Shown: positions 16,539-26,415 of the stretch, piece by piece
Numbering within the stretch: position 1 is the stretch's first letter
Layout of the letters: each line of letters starts with the position of its first letter
From: Phyllobacterium sp. 628
GTDB lineage: Bacteria; Pseudomonadota; Alphaproteobacteria; Rhizobiales; Rhizobiaceae
Assembly (NCBI RefSeq): GCF_014189505.1
Contig: NZ_CP050301.1
Location: 3,727,501 to 3,791,500, forward strand
Direction of reading: 5' to 3'
Length of the DNA: 64,000 bases
The notes under the pieces: model-generated
Databases searched by the model: none
Told to the model about the DNA's origin: nothing
What the model saw: the letters and a program-made list of their open reading frames with translations, nothing else
Position numbers and translations under genes: made by a program

Positions 16539-18383
16539 ATGGCAGCGGAAATCCACGGACCCGATCTACTCAGTGCTGTGGTGCTTTTGGGCGCGGGTGT
16601 CGTTGCCGTACCGGTCTTCAAGCGGCTGGGTCTTGGCTCCGTGCTTGGCTATCTTGCTGCCGGTCTGGTCATTGGTCCGTATGGCCTTAAATTCTTTTCC
16701 GATCCGCAAACTATTTTACACGTCGCCGAACTCGGCGTCGTCATGTTCCTGTTCATCATCGGACTTGAAATGCAGCCCTCCCGTCTTTGGGGGCTGCGGA
16801 AGGAAATCTTTGGTCTGGGCGCCCTGCAGGTTGGTGTCTGTGCCCTGCTGCTGACCGGTGTCGGCATCGCAACAGGCTTCCCCGTTGCCATATCCTTTGT
16901 TGCCGGTGCAGGCTTTGTCCTGACCTCCACTGCCATCGTCATGCAATTGCTGGAAGAGCGCGGCGAGATTGCCAGTCCCAAAGGTCAGCGCATGGTTTCC
17001 ATCCTGTTGCTTGAGGATCTGGCTATCGTGCCGCTGCTGGCACTGGTTGCCTTTCTCGCTCCGATCGCCGCCACCGATGCCCCGCCCACGGGCCTGCGCT
17101 GGATGGATATCGGCATCGGCGTCGGCGCCATTGTCGGTATCGTTATAGCCGGGCGTTATCTGCTCAATCCGCTGTTTGGCTTTCTCGCCCAATCGCGGGC
17201 GCGCGAGGTCATGACAGCAGCAGCGCTGCTGGTGGTGCTCGGCGCAGCGCTGGTCATGCAGGTCAGTGGCCTCTCCATGGCCATGGGTGCATTTCTTGCC
17301 GGCGTGCTTCTGTCCGAATCGACATTCCGGCATCAGCTTGAAGCTGACGTTGAGCCCTTCCGTGGTATTCTGCTTGGCCTGTTCTTCCTCGCTGTGGGCA
17401 TGTCGCTCGACCTGCGCGTGGTCACGGAAAATTGGCAGACTGTGGTGTTCTATGTCGTGGCTTTTATGGTGGTCAAAGCCATCGCTATCTATATCGTCGC
17501 GCGATTGCTGCGCTCAAGCCATGGCGAGGCACTCGAGCGGGCTGTCGTCATGGCACAAGGCGGTGAGTTTGCTTTCGTACTTTACTCAACAGCGACAGCC
17601 GTCGGCATCCTCGATGGCCGGGCCAATGCGATGCTCACGGCCATCATTATTATCTCGATGGTACTGACGCCAATTGCAATCATCGGTTTGCGCTTCATCG
17701 TACCACGTGAAAAGCAATCGCTGGATGGCGTGGATGTTGCCGAAGGCCTTTCCGGCAGCGTCCTTGTCATCGGCTTCGGCCGCTTTGGCCAGATCGCCAG
17801 CCAACCGCTGCTGCTGCGCGGTGTCGATGTTTCCATCATCGACAATGATATCGAGATGATTCAGGCCGCATCGCAATTCGGCTTCAAGGTCTATTATGGC
17901 GACGGCACACGGCTCGATATCCTGCATGCGGCAGGTCTGGGCCATGCTCAAGCCGTGCTGATTTGCGTCGACAAGGCTGAAACCATTCTCACCATAGCCG
18001 AGCAAATCAAGAATGAATTCCCGCTTATCCAGATTTATGCCCGCGCCTTCGACCGTGGCAACGCGCTCGCCCTCGTCCGCATCGGCGTAGAGTATCAGAT
18101 GCGCGAAACCTTTGAATCAGCGCTGGCCTTTGGCGAAAATACGCTGGTGGGATTGGGAGTTGATCCTGAAGAAGCTGCGGAAATCCTGGAAGACGTCCGG
18201 CGGCGCGATGCGACGCGTTTTGAATTGCAGATGGCAAGCGATATCCGTGCGGGCAATGATCTGATGAAGGGCAACATGCCGGTTCCCGGCCCGCTGATCA
18301 AACCACGCCAGTCCGGCCGCGCGCTCAATGAGGAAACTGCCCGCATCCTGCCGGGTGCGCAAACTGCGGACACGGCAAATTGA
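16539..18383 (+). CDS. Kef/CPA2-type potassium/proton antiporter with RCK domain
   Basis: A 614-residue inner-membrane protein with about 12 N-terminal helices (residues 5-390, Na+/H+ exchanger fold) and a C-terminal TrkA-N/RCK nucleotide-binding domain (Val-Leu-Val-Ile-Gly-Phe-Gly-Arg-Phe-Gly near 410). It resembles KefB/KefC/YbaL, which release potassium in exchange for protons under electrophile or osmotic stress. No KefF/G ancillary gene is nearby. The ATG at 16539 is preferred for CAGGA upstream and because the frame before it has no supporting signal. The DUF924 gene follows with little gap. Confidence 0.87.
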   Translation: MAAEIHGPDLLSAVVLLGAGVVAVPVFKRLGLGSVLGYLAAGLVIGPYGLKFFSDPQTILHVAELGVVMFLFIIGLEMQPSRLWGLRKEIFGLGALQVGVCALLLTGVGIATGFPVAISFVAGAGFVLTSTAIVMQLLEERGEIASPKGQRMVSILLLEDLAIVPLLALVAFLAPIAATDAPPTGLRWMDIGIGVGAIVGIVIAGRYLLNPLFGFLAQSRAREVMTAAALLVVLGAALVMQVSGLSMAMGAFLAGVLLSESTFRHQLEADVEPFRGILLGLFFLAVGMSLDLRVVTENWQTVVFYVVAFMVVKAIAIYIVARLLRSSHGEALERAVVMAQGGEFAFVLYSTATAVGILDGRANAMLTAIIIISMVLTPIAIIGLRFIVPREKQSLDGVDVAEGLSGSVLVIGFGRFGQIASQPLLLRGVDVSIIDNDIEMIQAASQFGFKVYYGDGTRLDILHAAGLGHAQAVLICVDKAETILTIAEQIKNEFPLIQIYARAFDRGNALALVRIGVEYQMRETFESALAFGENTLVGLGVDPEEAAEILEDVRRRDATRFELQMASDIRAGNDLMKGNMPVPGPLIKPRQSGRALNEETARILPGAQTADTAN

Positions 18384-18409
18384 CCGGAACAAATATGGGA
18401 GACGACACA

Positions 18410-18961
18410 ATGTCCGAAACGGATCAGGCTGGTATTGCCGACATCGTGACCTTCTGGCGTGATGCAGGTCCGGACGCCTGGTTCACGAAGGACGCGGCGT
18501 TTGACGAGACGTTCCGGCAGCGTTTCCTTGACCGGCATTTTGCTGCCGCACGGCGCGAATATGACCATTGGGTCGAAACAGCGGAAGGTACGCTGGCGCT
18601 GATGATCCTGCTTGATCAGTTCCCGCGCAATTCGTTTCGCGGCACCGGCCATATGTATGCAACGGATTCGTTGGCCCACTTCTATGCGGATCAGGCGCTG
18701 GAGAAAGGTCATGACCTGACACTTGAGCCATCGCTGCGCGGTTTTCTTTACCTGCCATTCATGCACTCGGAGGATATCGATCAACAATTACGCTGCGTGA
18801 AGCTCTATACGGCGTCGGTGCCAAGCCAAATCAAATGGGCTGAGGAGCACTACGATATTATCCGCCGCTTCGGCCGCTTTCCGCATCGCAATGTTATTCT
18901 CGGGCGAAAATCCACACCGGAAGAACTGGAATTTCTGGAGGCTGGCGGCTTTTCCGGTTGA
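18410..18961 (+). CDS. DUF924 family protein
   Basis: A 183-residue protein with the DUF924 hallmarks: Phe-Trp-Arg-Asp-Ala-Gly near the start, Asp-x-x-Phe-Arg-Gln-Arg-Phe, Leu-Leu-Asp-Gln-Phe-Pro-Arg-Asn (about residue 67) and Tyr-Leu-Pro-Phe-Met-His-Ser-Glu-Asp. The family is predicted to be alpha-helical and TPR-like, with no known biochemical role that I can state. The ATG at 18410 is placed by a GGGAG eight bases upstream; ATG 18395 is an alternative. It starts 27 bases after the antiporter stop and is likely in its operon. Confidence 0.75.
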   Translation: MSETDQAGIADIVTFWRDAGPDAWFTKDAAFDETFRQRFLDRHFAAARREYDHWVETAEGTLALMILLDQFPRNSFRGTGHMYATDSLAHFYADQALEKGHDLTLEPSLRGFLYLPFMHSEDIDQQLRCVKLYTASVPSQIKWAEEHYDIIRRFGRFPHRNVILGRKSTPEELEFLEAGGFSG

Positions 18962-19293
18962 GCAGAAGCATTGAATCTTTGCCGGTGCTCTTGAACGGGG
19001 GCGGGCAGACTGTCATTATAGGCACATCTGGCACCTGTAGTTTTCACCCATGACAGCCAGTCAAACAGGGACTGACCGCGCATCGATGCCGGACGAACAA
19101 TCTGAAGAGCCTCCAAGTCCGGACTTGCGAAGCATGCTGACCCCGCAAACGCGGCGTCAGCAATCCTCTGCGTATACCTCCCCCATCTCTGATTTTGCCT
19201 GCATTGCGGGCGGCTTTGCGCTGTGTTTGACGGCTGCAGCTGCTCGCCGTGTCATGCACTGATTTTACTCACTGAAAAGGAACTGACTTCCCA
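18962..19293 (+). promoter_or_regulatory. intergenic leader upstream of the terC-like gene with a strong hairpin
   Basis: No gene is supported in this 332-base gap. The main structure is TGCTGAC-CCCGC-AAAC-GCGG-CGTCAGCA at 19130-19158, a strong stem-loop in the transcribed leader of the membrane-protein gene. A Mn2+-sensing yybP-ykoY element was looked for because it often precedes terC-like genes, but its core was not found. The 70-codon frame at 19050-19262 has low complexity and no supporting signal. Confidence 0.35.
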
Positions 19294-20856
19294 ATGGAAT
19301 GGATTGCCGACCCCAATGCCTGGATTGGTCTCGCCACACTGATTGTGCTCGAGATCGTTCTCGGGATCGACAACCTCGTCTTCATCGCCATCCTCGCCGA
19401 CAAATTGCCGCCGAGTCAGCGCAACCGCGCGCGCGTCGTCGGCCTGTCGCTGGCACTGATCATGCGTCTGGCTTTGCTCGCCTCCATCTCCTGGATTGTC
19501 ACCCTTACCACCCCGCTTTTCAGCGTGGCCGGTTTTGGCTTTTCCGGACGCGATGTCATTTTGATCATCGGTGGTCTGTTCCTCCTGTTCAAAGGTACTA
19601 TGGAACTGCATGAACGGCTTGAAGGCCACATGTCCGCCAAGGAATCCAACGCGGTTCATGCCGTGTTCTGGCAGGTTATTGCCCAGATTGTTGTGCTTGA
19701 TGCGGTGTTCTCGCTGGACAGTGTCATCACCGCCGTCGGTATGGTGAAATATCTTGAGGTGATGATGATCGCCGTCGTCATCGCTGTTGGCGTCATGATG
19801 CTGGCCTCCAAGCCGCTGATGGCCTTCGTCAGCCGCCACCCGACAGTGGTTATTCTCTGCCTGGGCTTCCTCATGATGATCGGTTTCAGCCTGATCGTCG
19901 AAGGCTTTGGCTTCCATATTCCGAAGGGCTATCTCTATGCGGCCATCGGCTTCTCGGTACTGATCGAGGCTGCCAATCAGGTTGGGCGGCATAACCGCGA
20001 CAAGCACGTTACCACCATGGATTTGCGTGATCGGACGGCGGGGGCGGTGCTGCGTTTGCTGGGCGGCGGCCGCAGCAGCAATGCACATCACCCGGAGGCC
20101 ATCGACGTAATCGCCGAACAGACCGCTGCGGGGGATGTATTCCACCGCGAGGAAAAGGAAATGATCCGCGGCGTGCTTGATCTGGTTGAGCGTCCGGTGC
20201 GTTCCATCATGTCACCGCGCAACGAGGTTGAATGGCTTGACCTCAACGAAACCAATGAAGAGTTGCTGGCGGAAATCCGCACGCTCAATCATAGCCGTGT
20301 GGTTCTGGCCCGTGGCCGCGTTGATGAGTTTGTCGGTGTGGCTCTGACAAAGGATCTGCTGTTTGCCATTCTTGATGGAGGCAAGATCGATTGGGAAAAG
20401 GTCACGCGGCAGCCCCTGATCCTGCACGAGAACGCCAATGTTCTGCGCGTGATGGAACAGCTGCGCGGAACGACCGTACAGATGGCTATCGTTCTCGATG
20501 AGCATGGATCGTTCGAAGGTGTGGTAACGCCGACCGATATTCTGGAAGCTATTGCCGGCGATTTCCCTGACGAAGGTGAGGAGAGCCCGGTCCTCGAGCG
20601 TTCGGAAGATGGCAGCATTGTTGTGGATGCGTTTATCGATATCCGCAGGCTCAGTGGTTTGATTGAGCGCGACCTCGTCGATGATGGCGACCGCTACACG
20701 ACGCTGGCTGGCTATATCCTGTGGAATCTCGGCCATATCCCCGCACAGGGCGAGAGGCTGAAAGTCGAAGACTATGAATACGAAATCGTTGAAATGGATG
20801 GCCGTAATATCGGCAAAGTGCGGATTTCTCCGACGGAAACGGCGGCCTATATCTGA
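19294..20856 (+). CDS. TerC-family membrane protein with CBS pair and CorC/HlyC domain
   Basis: A 520-residue inner-membrane protein of the YegH/YoaE type. Residues 1-235 form a TerC-like bundle of about seven helices with the acidic metal-site motifs Glu-Ile-Val-Leu-Gly-Ile-Asp-Asn and Asp-Ala-Val-Phe-Ser-Leu-Asp-Ser. Residues 290-425 hold a pair of CBS domains, and the last 80 residues are the CorC/HlyC transporter-associated domain. TerC relatives move manganese or other metals outward. It is separated from the zinc genes by a convergent terminator, so no operon link is seen. Substrate unknown. Confidence 0.82.
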   Translation: MEWIADPNAWIGLATLIVLEIVLGIDNLVFIAILADKLPPSQRNRARVVGLSLALIMRLALLASISWIVTLTTPLFSVAGFGFSGRDVILIIGGLFLLFKGTMELHERLEGHMSAKESNAVHAVFWQVIAQIVVLDAVFSLDSVITAVGMVKYLEVMMIAVVIAVGVMMLASKPLMAFVSRHPTVVILCLGFLMMIGFSLIVEGFGFHIPKGYLYAAIGFSVLIEAANQVGRHNRDKHVTTMDLRDRTAGAVLRLLGGGRSSNAHHPEAIDVIAEQTAAGDVFHREEKEMIRGVLDLVERPVRSIMSPRNEVEWLDLNETNEELLAEIRTLNHSRVVLARGRVDEFVGVALTKDLLFAILDGGKIDWEKVTRQPLILHENANVLRVMEQLRGTTVQMAIVLDEHGSFEGVVTPTDILEAIAGDFPDEGEESPVLERSEDGSIVVDAFIDIRRLSGLIERDLVDDGDRYTTLAGYILWNLGHIPAQGERLKVEDYEYEIVEMDGRNIGKVRISPTETAAYI

Positions 20857-20877
20857 GGCCGCCGCCTGCCAATCAAG

Positions 20878-20911
20878 TTCCCGCCCTGTTTTACAACGCG
20901 GCGGGAATTTT
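20878..20911. terminator. convergent terminator between the terC-like and COG0523 genes
   Basis: TTCCCGCC (20879-20886) pairs with GGCGGGAA (20900-20907), followed by TTTTGTT on the plus strand and preceded by CAATCAAG. It fits rho-independent termination of the TerC-like gene and may work for the opposing GTPase gene too. Confidence 0.6.
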
Positions 20912-20913
20912 GT

Positions 20914-22134
20914 TCAGGCAGCCTGCCGAACCCAGCTTGGGAACGGGTCAAACAGATCTTCCCATTTTCCCGGCGTAAAGCTTTCGGCATCAACCAGACA
21001 CGCATCAAGTTGCGCCCGCAACTGCACTTCATTCATCGGGTCCACGCCAATGAAAACGATCTCCTGCCGCCGGTCACCCCAGACCGGATCAAGATAAGGC
21101 TTCATCGATTTCAGCCACTCCGGATGTTCAGGCCATTGACTGCGCGGTATTGATGACCACCAAAGTCCGCGCTTTTCCGCCCGCACCAGCGCTCCGGCCT
21201 GACTGACTTCTCCAACACAGTCCGGGCGCGTTGCCAGCCAGAAAAATCCTTTTGACCGAACCACGCCCGGCCAATTCTTGTCGAGAAAGGCTTGGAACTT
21301 CTGGGGATCAAACGGCCGCCGCTCTTTGTAGACAAAGGAGCGAACGCCGTATTCCTCCGTCTCCGGCACGTGATCGGCAAAGCCATTCAATTCCTTGAAC
21401 CAGAGCGGATGTTCCTGCGCCCTGTCGAAATCGAACAGACCGGTATTGAGGACGTCGTTCAACGGCACATCGGCAAAGTCCGTTTCGATCAATTTCGCAT
21501 CCGGATTGAGCGCGCGGATAATCTTGCGCGCCAGATCCCGGTCATACAGTGATGCATCGGAAATCTTGTTGAGAATAATGACATCGGCAAACTCGATCTG
21601 ATCGACCAGAAGATCGACCAGAGTCCGGTTGTCTGCATCACCCAATGACTCGCCACGATCACTCAGAAAATCGGCTGACGCATAGTCCTTGAGCAGATTG
21701 GCCGCATCAACCACCGTCACCATGGTATCGAGCTTGGCCACATCTGACAGACTCTGGCCATTTTCATCGCGGAAATCGAAGGTCGACGCAACCGGCAAAG
21801 GTTCGGAAATACCGGTTGATTCAATCAGCAGATAATCAAACCGGCCCTGCTTTGCCAGTGCCTGCACTTCCTGCAAAAGATCATCGCGCAGCGTGCAGCA
21901 TATGCAGCCATTGGTCATCTCGACCAGTTGTTCATCGGTGCGCGAAAGATTGGCACCACCATCGCGCACAAGCGCAGCATCAATATTGACCTCGCTCATA
22001 TCATTGACGATGACAGCAACCCGGCGGCCTTCGCGATTGTTGAGAATATGATTGAGCAGCGTGGTTTTCCCGGCTCCAAGAAATCCGGAAAGGACGGTGA
22101 CTGGCAGGCGGTTGGGTATGGCTGTGTTTTGCAT
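20914..22134 (-). CDS. COG0523 GTPase, putative zinc metallochaperone (ZigA/YeiR/ZNG1-like)
   Basis: A 406-residue G3E-family GTPase. The P-loop Ser-Gly-Phe-Leu-Gly-Ala-Gly-Lys-Thr spans residues 16-24, the metal-binding Cys77-x-Cys79-Cys80 motif follows Thr-Asn-Gly, and Glu-Ser-Thr-Gly-Ile-Ser-Glu-Pro and Asn-Lys-Ile-Ser mark the G domain, with a CobW C-terminal domain after residue 290. Such proteins supply zinc to enzymes under zinc shortage. It follows aztD by 54 bases on the same strand, below a Zur palindrome, which supports a zinc rather than cobalt role. The ATG at 22134 has GAGGG eight bases upstream. Confidence 0.85.
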   Translation of the reverse strand: MQNTAIPNRLPVTVLSGFLGAGKTTLLNHILNNREGRRVAVIVNDMSEVNIDAALVRDGGANLSRTDEQLVEMTNGCICCTLRDDLLQEVQALAKQGRFDYLLIESTGISEPLPVASTFDFRDENGQSLSDVAKLDTMVTVVDAANLLKDYASADFLSDRGESLGDADNRTLVDLLVDQIEFADVIILNKISDASLYDRDLARKIIRALNPDAKLIETDFADVPLNDVLNTGLFDFDRAQEHPLWFKELNGFADHVPETEEYGVRSFVYKERRPFDPQKFQAFLDKNWPGVVRSKGFFWLATRPDCVGEVSQAGALVRAEKRGLWWSSIPRSQWPEHPEWLKSMKPYLDPVWGDRRQEIVFIGVDPMNEVQLRAQLDACLVDAESFTPGKWEDLFDPFPSWVRQAA

Positions 22135-22188
22135 GGCTATTGCCCTCAAACTTGGGCCTGCTCCCCGCCGGGAAGCAGGCTTGAATTG

Positions 22189-23394
22189 TTATTCGTGAAT
22201 TTCGCCGGAGCCGCCAACGGCCACGACATTGTAAGGTTTGCCTTCGACCGCGATTTCGCGGTCTTTTTCGAATTTTGCCGCATTTATGACATGCAGCTTG
22301 CTCTTCAGCGGATCGCTGACGACGATCTCATCGCCAGCAACGGCAATGCGCGGGCGTGGCAGATTCCAGTGACCGTCCATGCTGTATGGTTCGGTCAGTT
22401 TGATTGATTTGCTGATCTTGCCCGTTACAATATTGAGCTGATGCAACTGGCCGTCTTCGGTAAAAATATAGGCAAATTGTGGCCGTGCGGAATCAACGGC
22501 GAAGTGCACCCGACGCGCCGGAAGTTCGACCAGACGGAATGGATCGGCATTGCCGGATTCAACCAGCACGACCGCCTGCGGTCCATAATTGCCGAGAAAA
22601 TATTGCAGACCCTTGCCGCCAAGCAGGCTCGTGCTTTTTCCATCCGGCAAAGATTTTGAATAGGCCAGATGTTCAATTTCTGGCCCATCGGCACCGGCTT
22701 TGACCAGCAGAAGCCCGGTCTTGCAAGCGATGGCCAGAACATTGCCTGACGACGCTTCACCATGCAGATCCGGGCATTCGTGCAATGATCCTATTGCTGC
22801 GTTGTTTTTATCCAGAACCTTGATGCCGATTGGCAGCTCATCAGTCGGCTTTTCCGGATGCGGCTCGGTGACGAGAACATCATCACCGTAGGAGATCGCG
22901 ACACCGTGGTGGGGAGACGCCAGCTTGACGGTGCGCACGCCGGCTTTTCCATCCAGCACTTCGCTTTCCCTGACGATCTTGACCACGCCATCGCCGTCAA
23001 AAAACTGAGCAATGTTGCCATTATGATCAACGAAATGCGACGGGCGCTGCCCTTCGAGTTTGAAATCCAGCAGCCTGGGTGCCTCAACTCTGAGGTCGCC
23101 ATGCGAACCGTGATCTTCAATGGCAATGCCGGTGGAGAGAATTGCGACTTCTGCTCCGTCACGCTCCACAGCGAAGATCGTCTTGCCGCTGTCCGAGACT
23201 GACAAGCCCGCCGGCGCTTTCAACTTGAATGTATCGAGAACCTTGCCGGTCTGCGGATCAAGCGCGCGAATTGTTGGCTCGGCCTGATCGGCGACAAACA
23301 ACCTCCAGGTGGTCTGCTCGGCAGCAAATGACGGAAGCGCAGTTGCGCCAAATACCAGTGCGAGAGGCAGAACCATTTTCAGATGTCGTGACAT
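22189..23394 (-). CDS. aztD: AztD-like periplasmic zinc metallochaperone
   Basis: A 401-residue secreted protein with a signal peptide (cleavage after Ser-Phe-Ala-Ala near residue 25) and a beta-propeller-like chain of repeats, for example Pro-Gln-Thr-Gly-Lys-Val-Leu-Asp-Thr-Phe. Candidate metal ligands are clustered histidines, including Ser-Pro-His-His-Gly, Glu-Pro-His-Pro-Glu and Asp-Gly-His-Trp. In Paracoccus AztD loads zinc onto AztC. Start: AAAGGAAT precedes the ATG at 23394. It has its own Zur palindrome upstream and a terminator separating it from aztC. Annotation rests on the neighbourhood and the fold pattern. Confidence 0.82.
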   Translation of the reverse strand: MSRHLKMVLPLALVFGATALPSFAAEQTTWRLFVADQAEPTIRALDPQTGKVLDTFKLKAPAGLSVSDSGKTIFAVERDGAEVAILSTGIAIEDHGSHGDLRVEAPRLLDFKLEGQRPSHFVDHNGNIAQFFDGDGVVKIVRESEVLDGKAGVRTVKLASPHHGVAISYGDDVLVTEPHPEKPTDELPIGIKVLDKNNAAIGSLHECPDLHGEASSGNVLAIACKTGLLLVKAGADGPEIEHLAYSKSLPDGKSTSLLGGKGLQYFLGNYGPQAVVLVESGNADPFRLVELPARRVHFAVDSARPQFAYIFTEDGQLHQLNIVTGKISKSIKLTEPYSMDGHWNLPRPRIAVAGDEIVVSDPLKSKLHVINAAKFEKDREIAVEGKPYNVVAVGGSGEIHE

Positions 23395-23431
23395 GTTTAT
23401 TCCTTTTATGCGTAGGTCTGTCGGGAAACAT

Positions 23432-23450
23432 AATGTAATAACATTACATT
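23432..23450. promoter_or_regulatory. Zur box upstream of aztD
   Basis: AATGTAATAACATTACATT is a perfect palindrome with 8-base arms around AAC. It lies 38 bases before the aztD start and matches the type of Zur operator known in alphaproteobacteria. A second box of the same type precedes aztA. It implies derepression of aztD and the GTPase gene when zinc is scarce. Confidence 0.85.
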
Positions 23451-23460
23451 CTTGCAAATG

Positions 23461-23486
23461 AAAAAAGCGGAGTCATCCCCCGCTTT
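23461..23486 (-). terminator. terminator after aztC
   Basis: On the minus strand AAAGCGG and CCGCTTT pair around a 9-base loop and are followed by a run of T, a typical rho-independent stop. It lies just past the aztC stop and before the aztD Zur box, so aztD is a separate unit. Confidence 0.7.
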
Positions 23487-23501
23487 CTCCACCTTCATCC
23501 A

Positions 23502-24437
23502 TCAGCTGCCCAGGATGGCCTTTTTGAAGGCGCTGATATTGTGATGCATCATGTCAACGTATGTGCCGGCACCTTCCGCCGGTTCTGACAGTGCATCGGA
23601 AAACAAGGTGCCGCCGACATTCAGCTTGGTCTCGCTGGCAATCTGTTCGATCAGGCGGGGATTGGTGATATTCTCAACGAAGATGGCGGAAGCCTTGTCT
23701 TCTTTGACCTGTTTGATCAGAGCAACGACATCGGCAGCTGAAGGTTCAGAGTCAGTTGAGAGACCTTCCGGAGCCAGGAACTTCAAGCCATAGGCATTTT
23801 CGAAATAACCAAAGGCGTCATGTGATGTGATAATCAGACGCTTGGATTCCGGGATCGCCGCAATACCGGCCTTCACTTCAACCTCGGTGAGATCAAGCTT
23901 CTTGGTGTAGTCGGCACCATTCTTCTTGTAAGTGTCGCAGTTGGTCTTGTCGGCGTTGCAGAAGGCATCGACAATATTCTGGACATAGATTTTGGCATTG
24001 TGGATCGACTGGAAGGCGTGCGGATCAAAGGCACCGTGATCATGGTGTTCACCGCCTGCCTCGGCATGGCCTTCTTCTTCATCCTGCGCCTTGAGCGGTT
24101 CAACACCCTTGGTCAGTTCGACGATTGTCGCCTTGGTGCCACTGGCCTCAACAAGGCGCGGCAGAAAGCCTTCGAACCCGAGACCATTGACCAGAACGAC
24201 ATCGGCACCCGCGAGCGCTGCGGCATCAGAAGGCTTAGGCTCATAGACATGGCTGTCGCCGTTCGGGCCAACAAGATTGATCAGGGAAATCTTGTCGCCG
24301 CCAACATTCTTGGCAAAGTCTTCGATAATCGAAAAGCTGGATACGACCTTCAATTCCGCAGCAAATGCCGACGAATATCCCGCCCCAAGTAACAGTATAA
24401 CATTCAAAGCCGTAGCAAGTTTGAGCGCCTTGCGCAT
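23502..24437 (-). CDS. aztC: AztC/ZnuA-like zinc-binding protein of ABC transporter
   Basis: A 311-residue periplasmic cluster A-I (ZnuA/PsaA) solute-binding protein. A signal peptide ends near residue 27 (Ala-Phe-Ala-Ala). Zinc ligands are expected at His63 in Asp-Ser-His-Val-Tyr, in Asp-Pro-His-Ala-Phe, in Thr-Ser-His-Asp-Ala and at Asp in the C-terminal part, and there is the usual charged loop rich in His and acidic residues (about 122-137). It hands zinc to the membrane subunits encoded just upstream. The aztD neighbour defines this as the Azt rather than the Znu branch. Confidence 0.87.
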   Translation of the reverse strand: MRKALKLATALNVILLLGAGYSSAFAAELKVVSSFSIIEDFAKNVGGDKISLINLVGPNGDSHVYEPKPSDAAALAGADVVLVNGLGFEGFLPRLVEASGTKATIVELTKGVEPLKAQDEEEGHAEAGGEHHDHGAFDPHAFQSIHNAKIYVQNIVDAFCNADKTNCDTYKKNGADYTKKLDLTEVEVKAGIAAIPESKRLIITSHDAFGYFENAYGLKFLAPEGLSTDSEPSAADVVALIKQVKEDKASAIFVENITNPRLIEQIASETKLNVGGTLFSDALSEPAEGAGTYVDMMHHNISAFKKAILGS

Positions 24438-24457
24438 GGGTAGTCTCCTTTATTGAA

Positions 24458-25324
24458 TTATGCTGTTCTGTGACGATGGGAACGCATGCGGCTGTTCAGG
24501 ACACCGCGAGAACCGACGAGGATGGATGCTATATACATCGCACCGGCGGAAAGAATGATTGCCGGGCCTGATGGCAAAGCGAAATGGTACGAGATCAGGA
24601 GCCCGGCGACGCAGGACACCATACCGATCAGAATGGCCACAGCGCACATGGGACCAACCCGCGTGGTCCAGAACCGCGCACCTGCGGCCGGGAGCATCAT
24701 CAGGCCGACCGAGAGCAGCGTCCCCAATGCCTGAAATCCACCCACGAGATTGAGCACCACCAGCGCCAAAAAGATAAAATGAACCGGCGTTCCGATGCGG
24801 CTGACCGAGCGCAGAAACAGCGGATCAAGGCACTCAGCCACGAGGCCGCGCCAGAAAATGGCGAGGGTCACAATGCTGACCCCGCAGATCAGGCTGATCA
24901 GGATCAACGCATCATTGTTCAGCGCCAGAACTGTCCCGAACAACACATGCATCAGATCAACATTTGATCCACGCAACGAAACGATCATGACGCCGAGCGC
25001 CAACGAGATCAGATAGAAGGCCGCCATGGAGGCATCTTCCTTCTGGATGGTGAAGCGGGAAACAGCACCAGCACCCAGCGCGACGATAACGCCGGCAATC
25101 AATCCGCCGATGGTCATCGGCACGATTTGCAGACCATAGAGTAGGAAACCGGCCGCCGCGCCTGGCAAAATCGCATGGGACATGGCATCGCCTGTCAGGC
25201 TCATGCGCCGCAGCATAAGGAAAACGCCCACCGGGCAGGAACTGAGCGACAATGCCAGCGAACCAAGCAGCGCACGCTGCATGAAACTGTAGTCAACAAA
25301 CGGAGCGATCAGAAAATCATACAT
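24458..25324 (-). CDS. aztB: AztB/ZnuB-like zinc ABC transporter permease
   Basis: A 288-residue inner-membrane permease of the metal ABC-3 family with about eight hydrophobic segments and the conserved Asp-Ala-Met-Ser-His-Ala-Ile-Leu-Pro-Gly motif near residue 48. The ATG at 25324 is preferred although its ribosome-binding site is weak. A TTG at 25336 overlaps the aztA stop, so aztA and aztB are translationally coupled in either case. Confidence 0.85.
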   Translation of the reverse strand: MYDFLIAPFVDYSFMQRALLGSLALSLSSCPVGVFLMLRRMSLTGDAMSHAILPGAAAGFLLYGLQIVPMTIGGLIAGVIVALGAGAVSRFTIQKEDASMAAFYLISLALGVMIVSLRGSNVDLMHVLFGTVLALNNDALILISLICGVSIVTLAIFWRGLVAECLDPLFLRSVSRIGTPVHFIFLALVVLNLVGGFQALGTLLSVGLMMLPAAGARFWTTRVGPMCAVAILIGMVSCVAGLLISYHFALPSGPAIILSAGAMYIASILVGSRGVLNSRMRSHRHRTA

Positions 25325-25332
25325 TGTCCGGA

Positions 25333-26157
25333 TCAAGCCCCATTTCGCCGGTCGTGGGCGTGATCGTCATTATGGGCATGGTGTTTATGATCGTGCGAAT
25401 GCGCTGTTTCCGGCGTACCCGTTTCATCCGCCTCACACCATGGGGCACCTTCAGTCCAAGCCTCATGGAATTGGCGCGCATGCAGGAGATTTTCCGGGCG
25501 CAACGTTTCCTTGGATGCACCCCACGCAATCGGTTTGCGCGCGAGCAGCAAGGTCTCGGGAAAATGCTCGCGAACCAGATCAAGATCGTGGACGACAACC
25601 ATGATCGTCCGCTTCTCCCCGTGCCAGCGCTTGATCAGTGCAATGAGATCGCCAACAGTTTTGGCGTCGATGGCGTTGAACGGTTCGTCCAGCAGGATCA
25701 GATCCGCATCCTGCACAAGCACCCGTGCAAACAGTGCACGCTGCAACTGCCCGCCAGAAAGGCTGTCGATCGGACGCTTTTCAAAACCGCCCAGCCCGAC
25801 GCCCATCAGAGCCTTCGAAACCTGCTCGCGATCATCAGCGGTAAAACGGCCAAGCAGCCCGCGCTTTGGCCAGAGGCCCAGCGAAACCAGATCGATAACC
25901 CGCGCCGGGAAAGACCGGTCAAGCTCCGATTGCTGCGGCAGATAGGCGACGCGAACACCCTTCTCGACCACACAGGAGCCGGACATTGGTTTCAAAACAC
26001 CGACAATGCCCTTCATGAGCGTTGACTTGCCTGAACCGTTTGAGCCCACAACCGCAGTCAATGAACCGCGCTCGACTGTACCGCTCAGGTGATGAACCGC
26101 AGGATGACTGCGGTACCCGAGGGTAAGATCGCGAAAGGTAAGGCATTGATCAGTCAT
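25333..26157 (-). CDS. aztA: AztA/ZnuC-like zinc ABC transporter ATPase with His-rich tail
   Basis: A 274-residue ATPase of the zinc importer. Walker A Gly-Ser-Asn-Gly-Ser-Gly-Lys-Ser-Thr is near residue 38, the signature Leu-Ser-Gly-Gly-Gln-Leu-Gln-Arg near 134 and Walker B Leu-Ile-Leu-Leu-Asp-Glu-Pro-Phe near 152. The last 25 residues form a His/Asp-rich tail (His-Ser-His-Asp-His-Lys-His-His), likely a cytoplasmic zinc-binding segment. A Zur palindrome lies about 80 bases upstream and zur is divergent, so the gene is under zinc control. Confidence 0.87.
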   Translation of the reverse strand: MTDQCLTFRDLTLGYRSHPAVHHLSGTVERGSLTAVVGSNGSGKSTLMKGIVGVLKPMSGSCVVEKGVRVAYLPQQSELDRSFPARVIDLVSLGLWPKRGLLGRFTADDREQVSKALMGVGLGGFEKRPIDSLSGGQLQRALFARVLVQDADLILLDEPFNAIDAKTVGDLIALIKRWHGEKRTIMVVVHDLDLVREHFPETLLLARKPIAWGASKETLRPENLLHARQFHEAWTEGAPWCEADETGTPETAHSHDHKHHAHNDDHAHDRRNGA

Positions 26158-26233
26158 TGTATATCCGTGTGCGTGGAATGGGAGGACATTGAATATTTAC
26201 GCCCATCGCACGCCCTCTTCTTGACGTCTCGAT

Positions 26234-26250
26234 ATGTGATGTTATTACAT
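26234..26250. promoter_or_regulatory. Zur box between aztA and zur
   Basis: ATGTGATGTTATTACAT is a 17-base palindrome with one mismatch and the same GTT centre as the aztD box. It lies between the divergent aztABC and zur genes, about 80 bases from aztA and 165 from zur, and can serve both for repression of the importer and autoregulation of zur. Confidence 0.8.
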
Positions 26251-26415
26251 TAGTCAAGAATGGCGAATTTGAGAATAGGACAATTAATTTATCCACTGGC
26301 AGTAAATGAAGTGGTTCCCTATCTCTAAGGAAGTAGAAATTTGCAACGAGAGACTTGTTTGCGGCTGATTCAAGAGATAGCAGCTTTAATGAGTACTTTC
26401 AGGAGACCGACGGCA

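Noticed and set aside
18962-19293. yybP-ykoY manganese riboswitch upstream of the terC-like gene
   Set aside because: The conserved loop sequences were not found; only a plain hairpin is present.
19252-20145. Minus-strand open frame rich in His, Asp and Gln
   Set aside because: Antisense to the TerC-like gene; composition is that expected of a reverse-strand frame of a GC-rich membrane gene.
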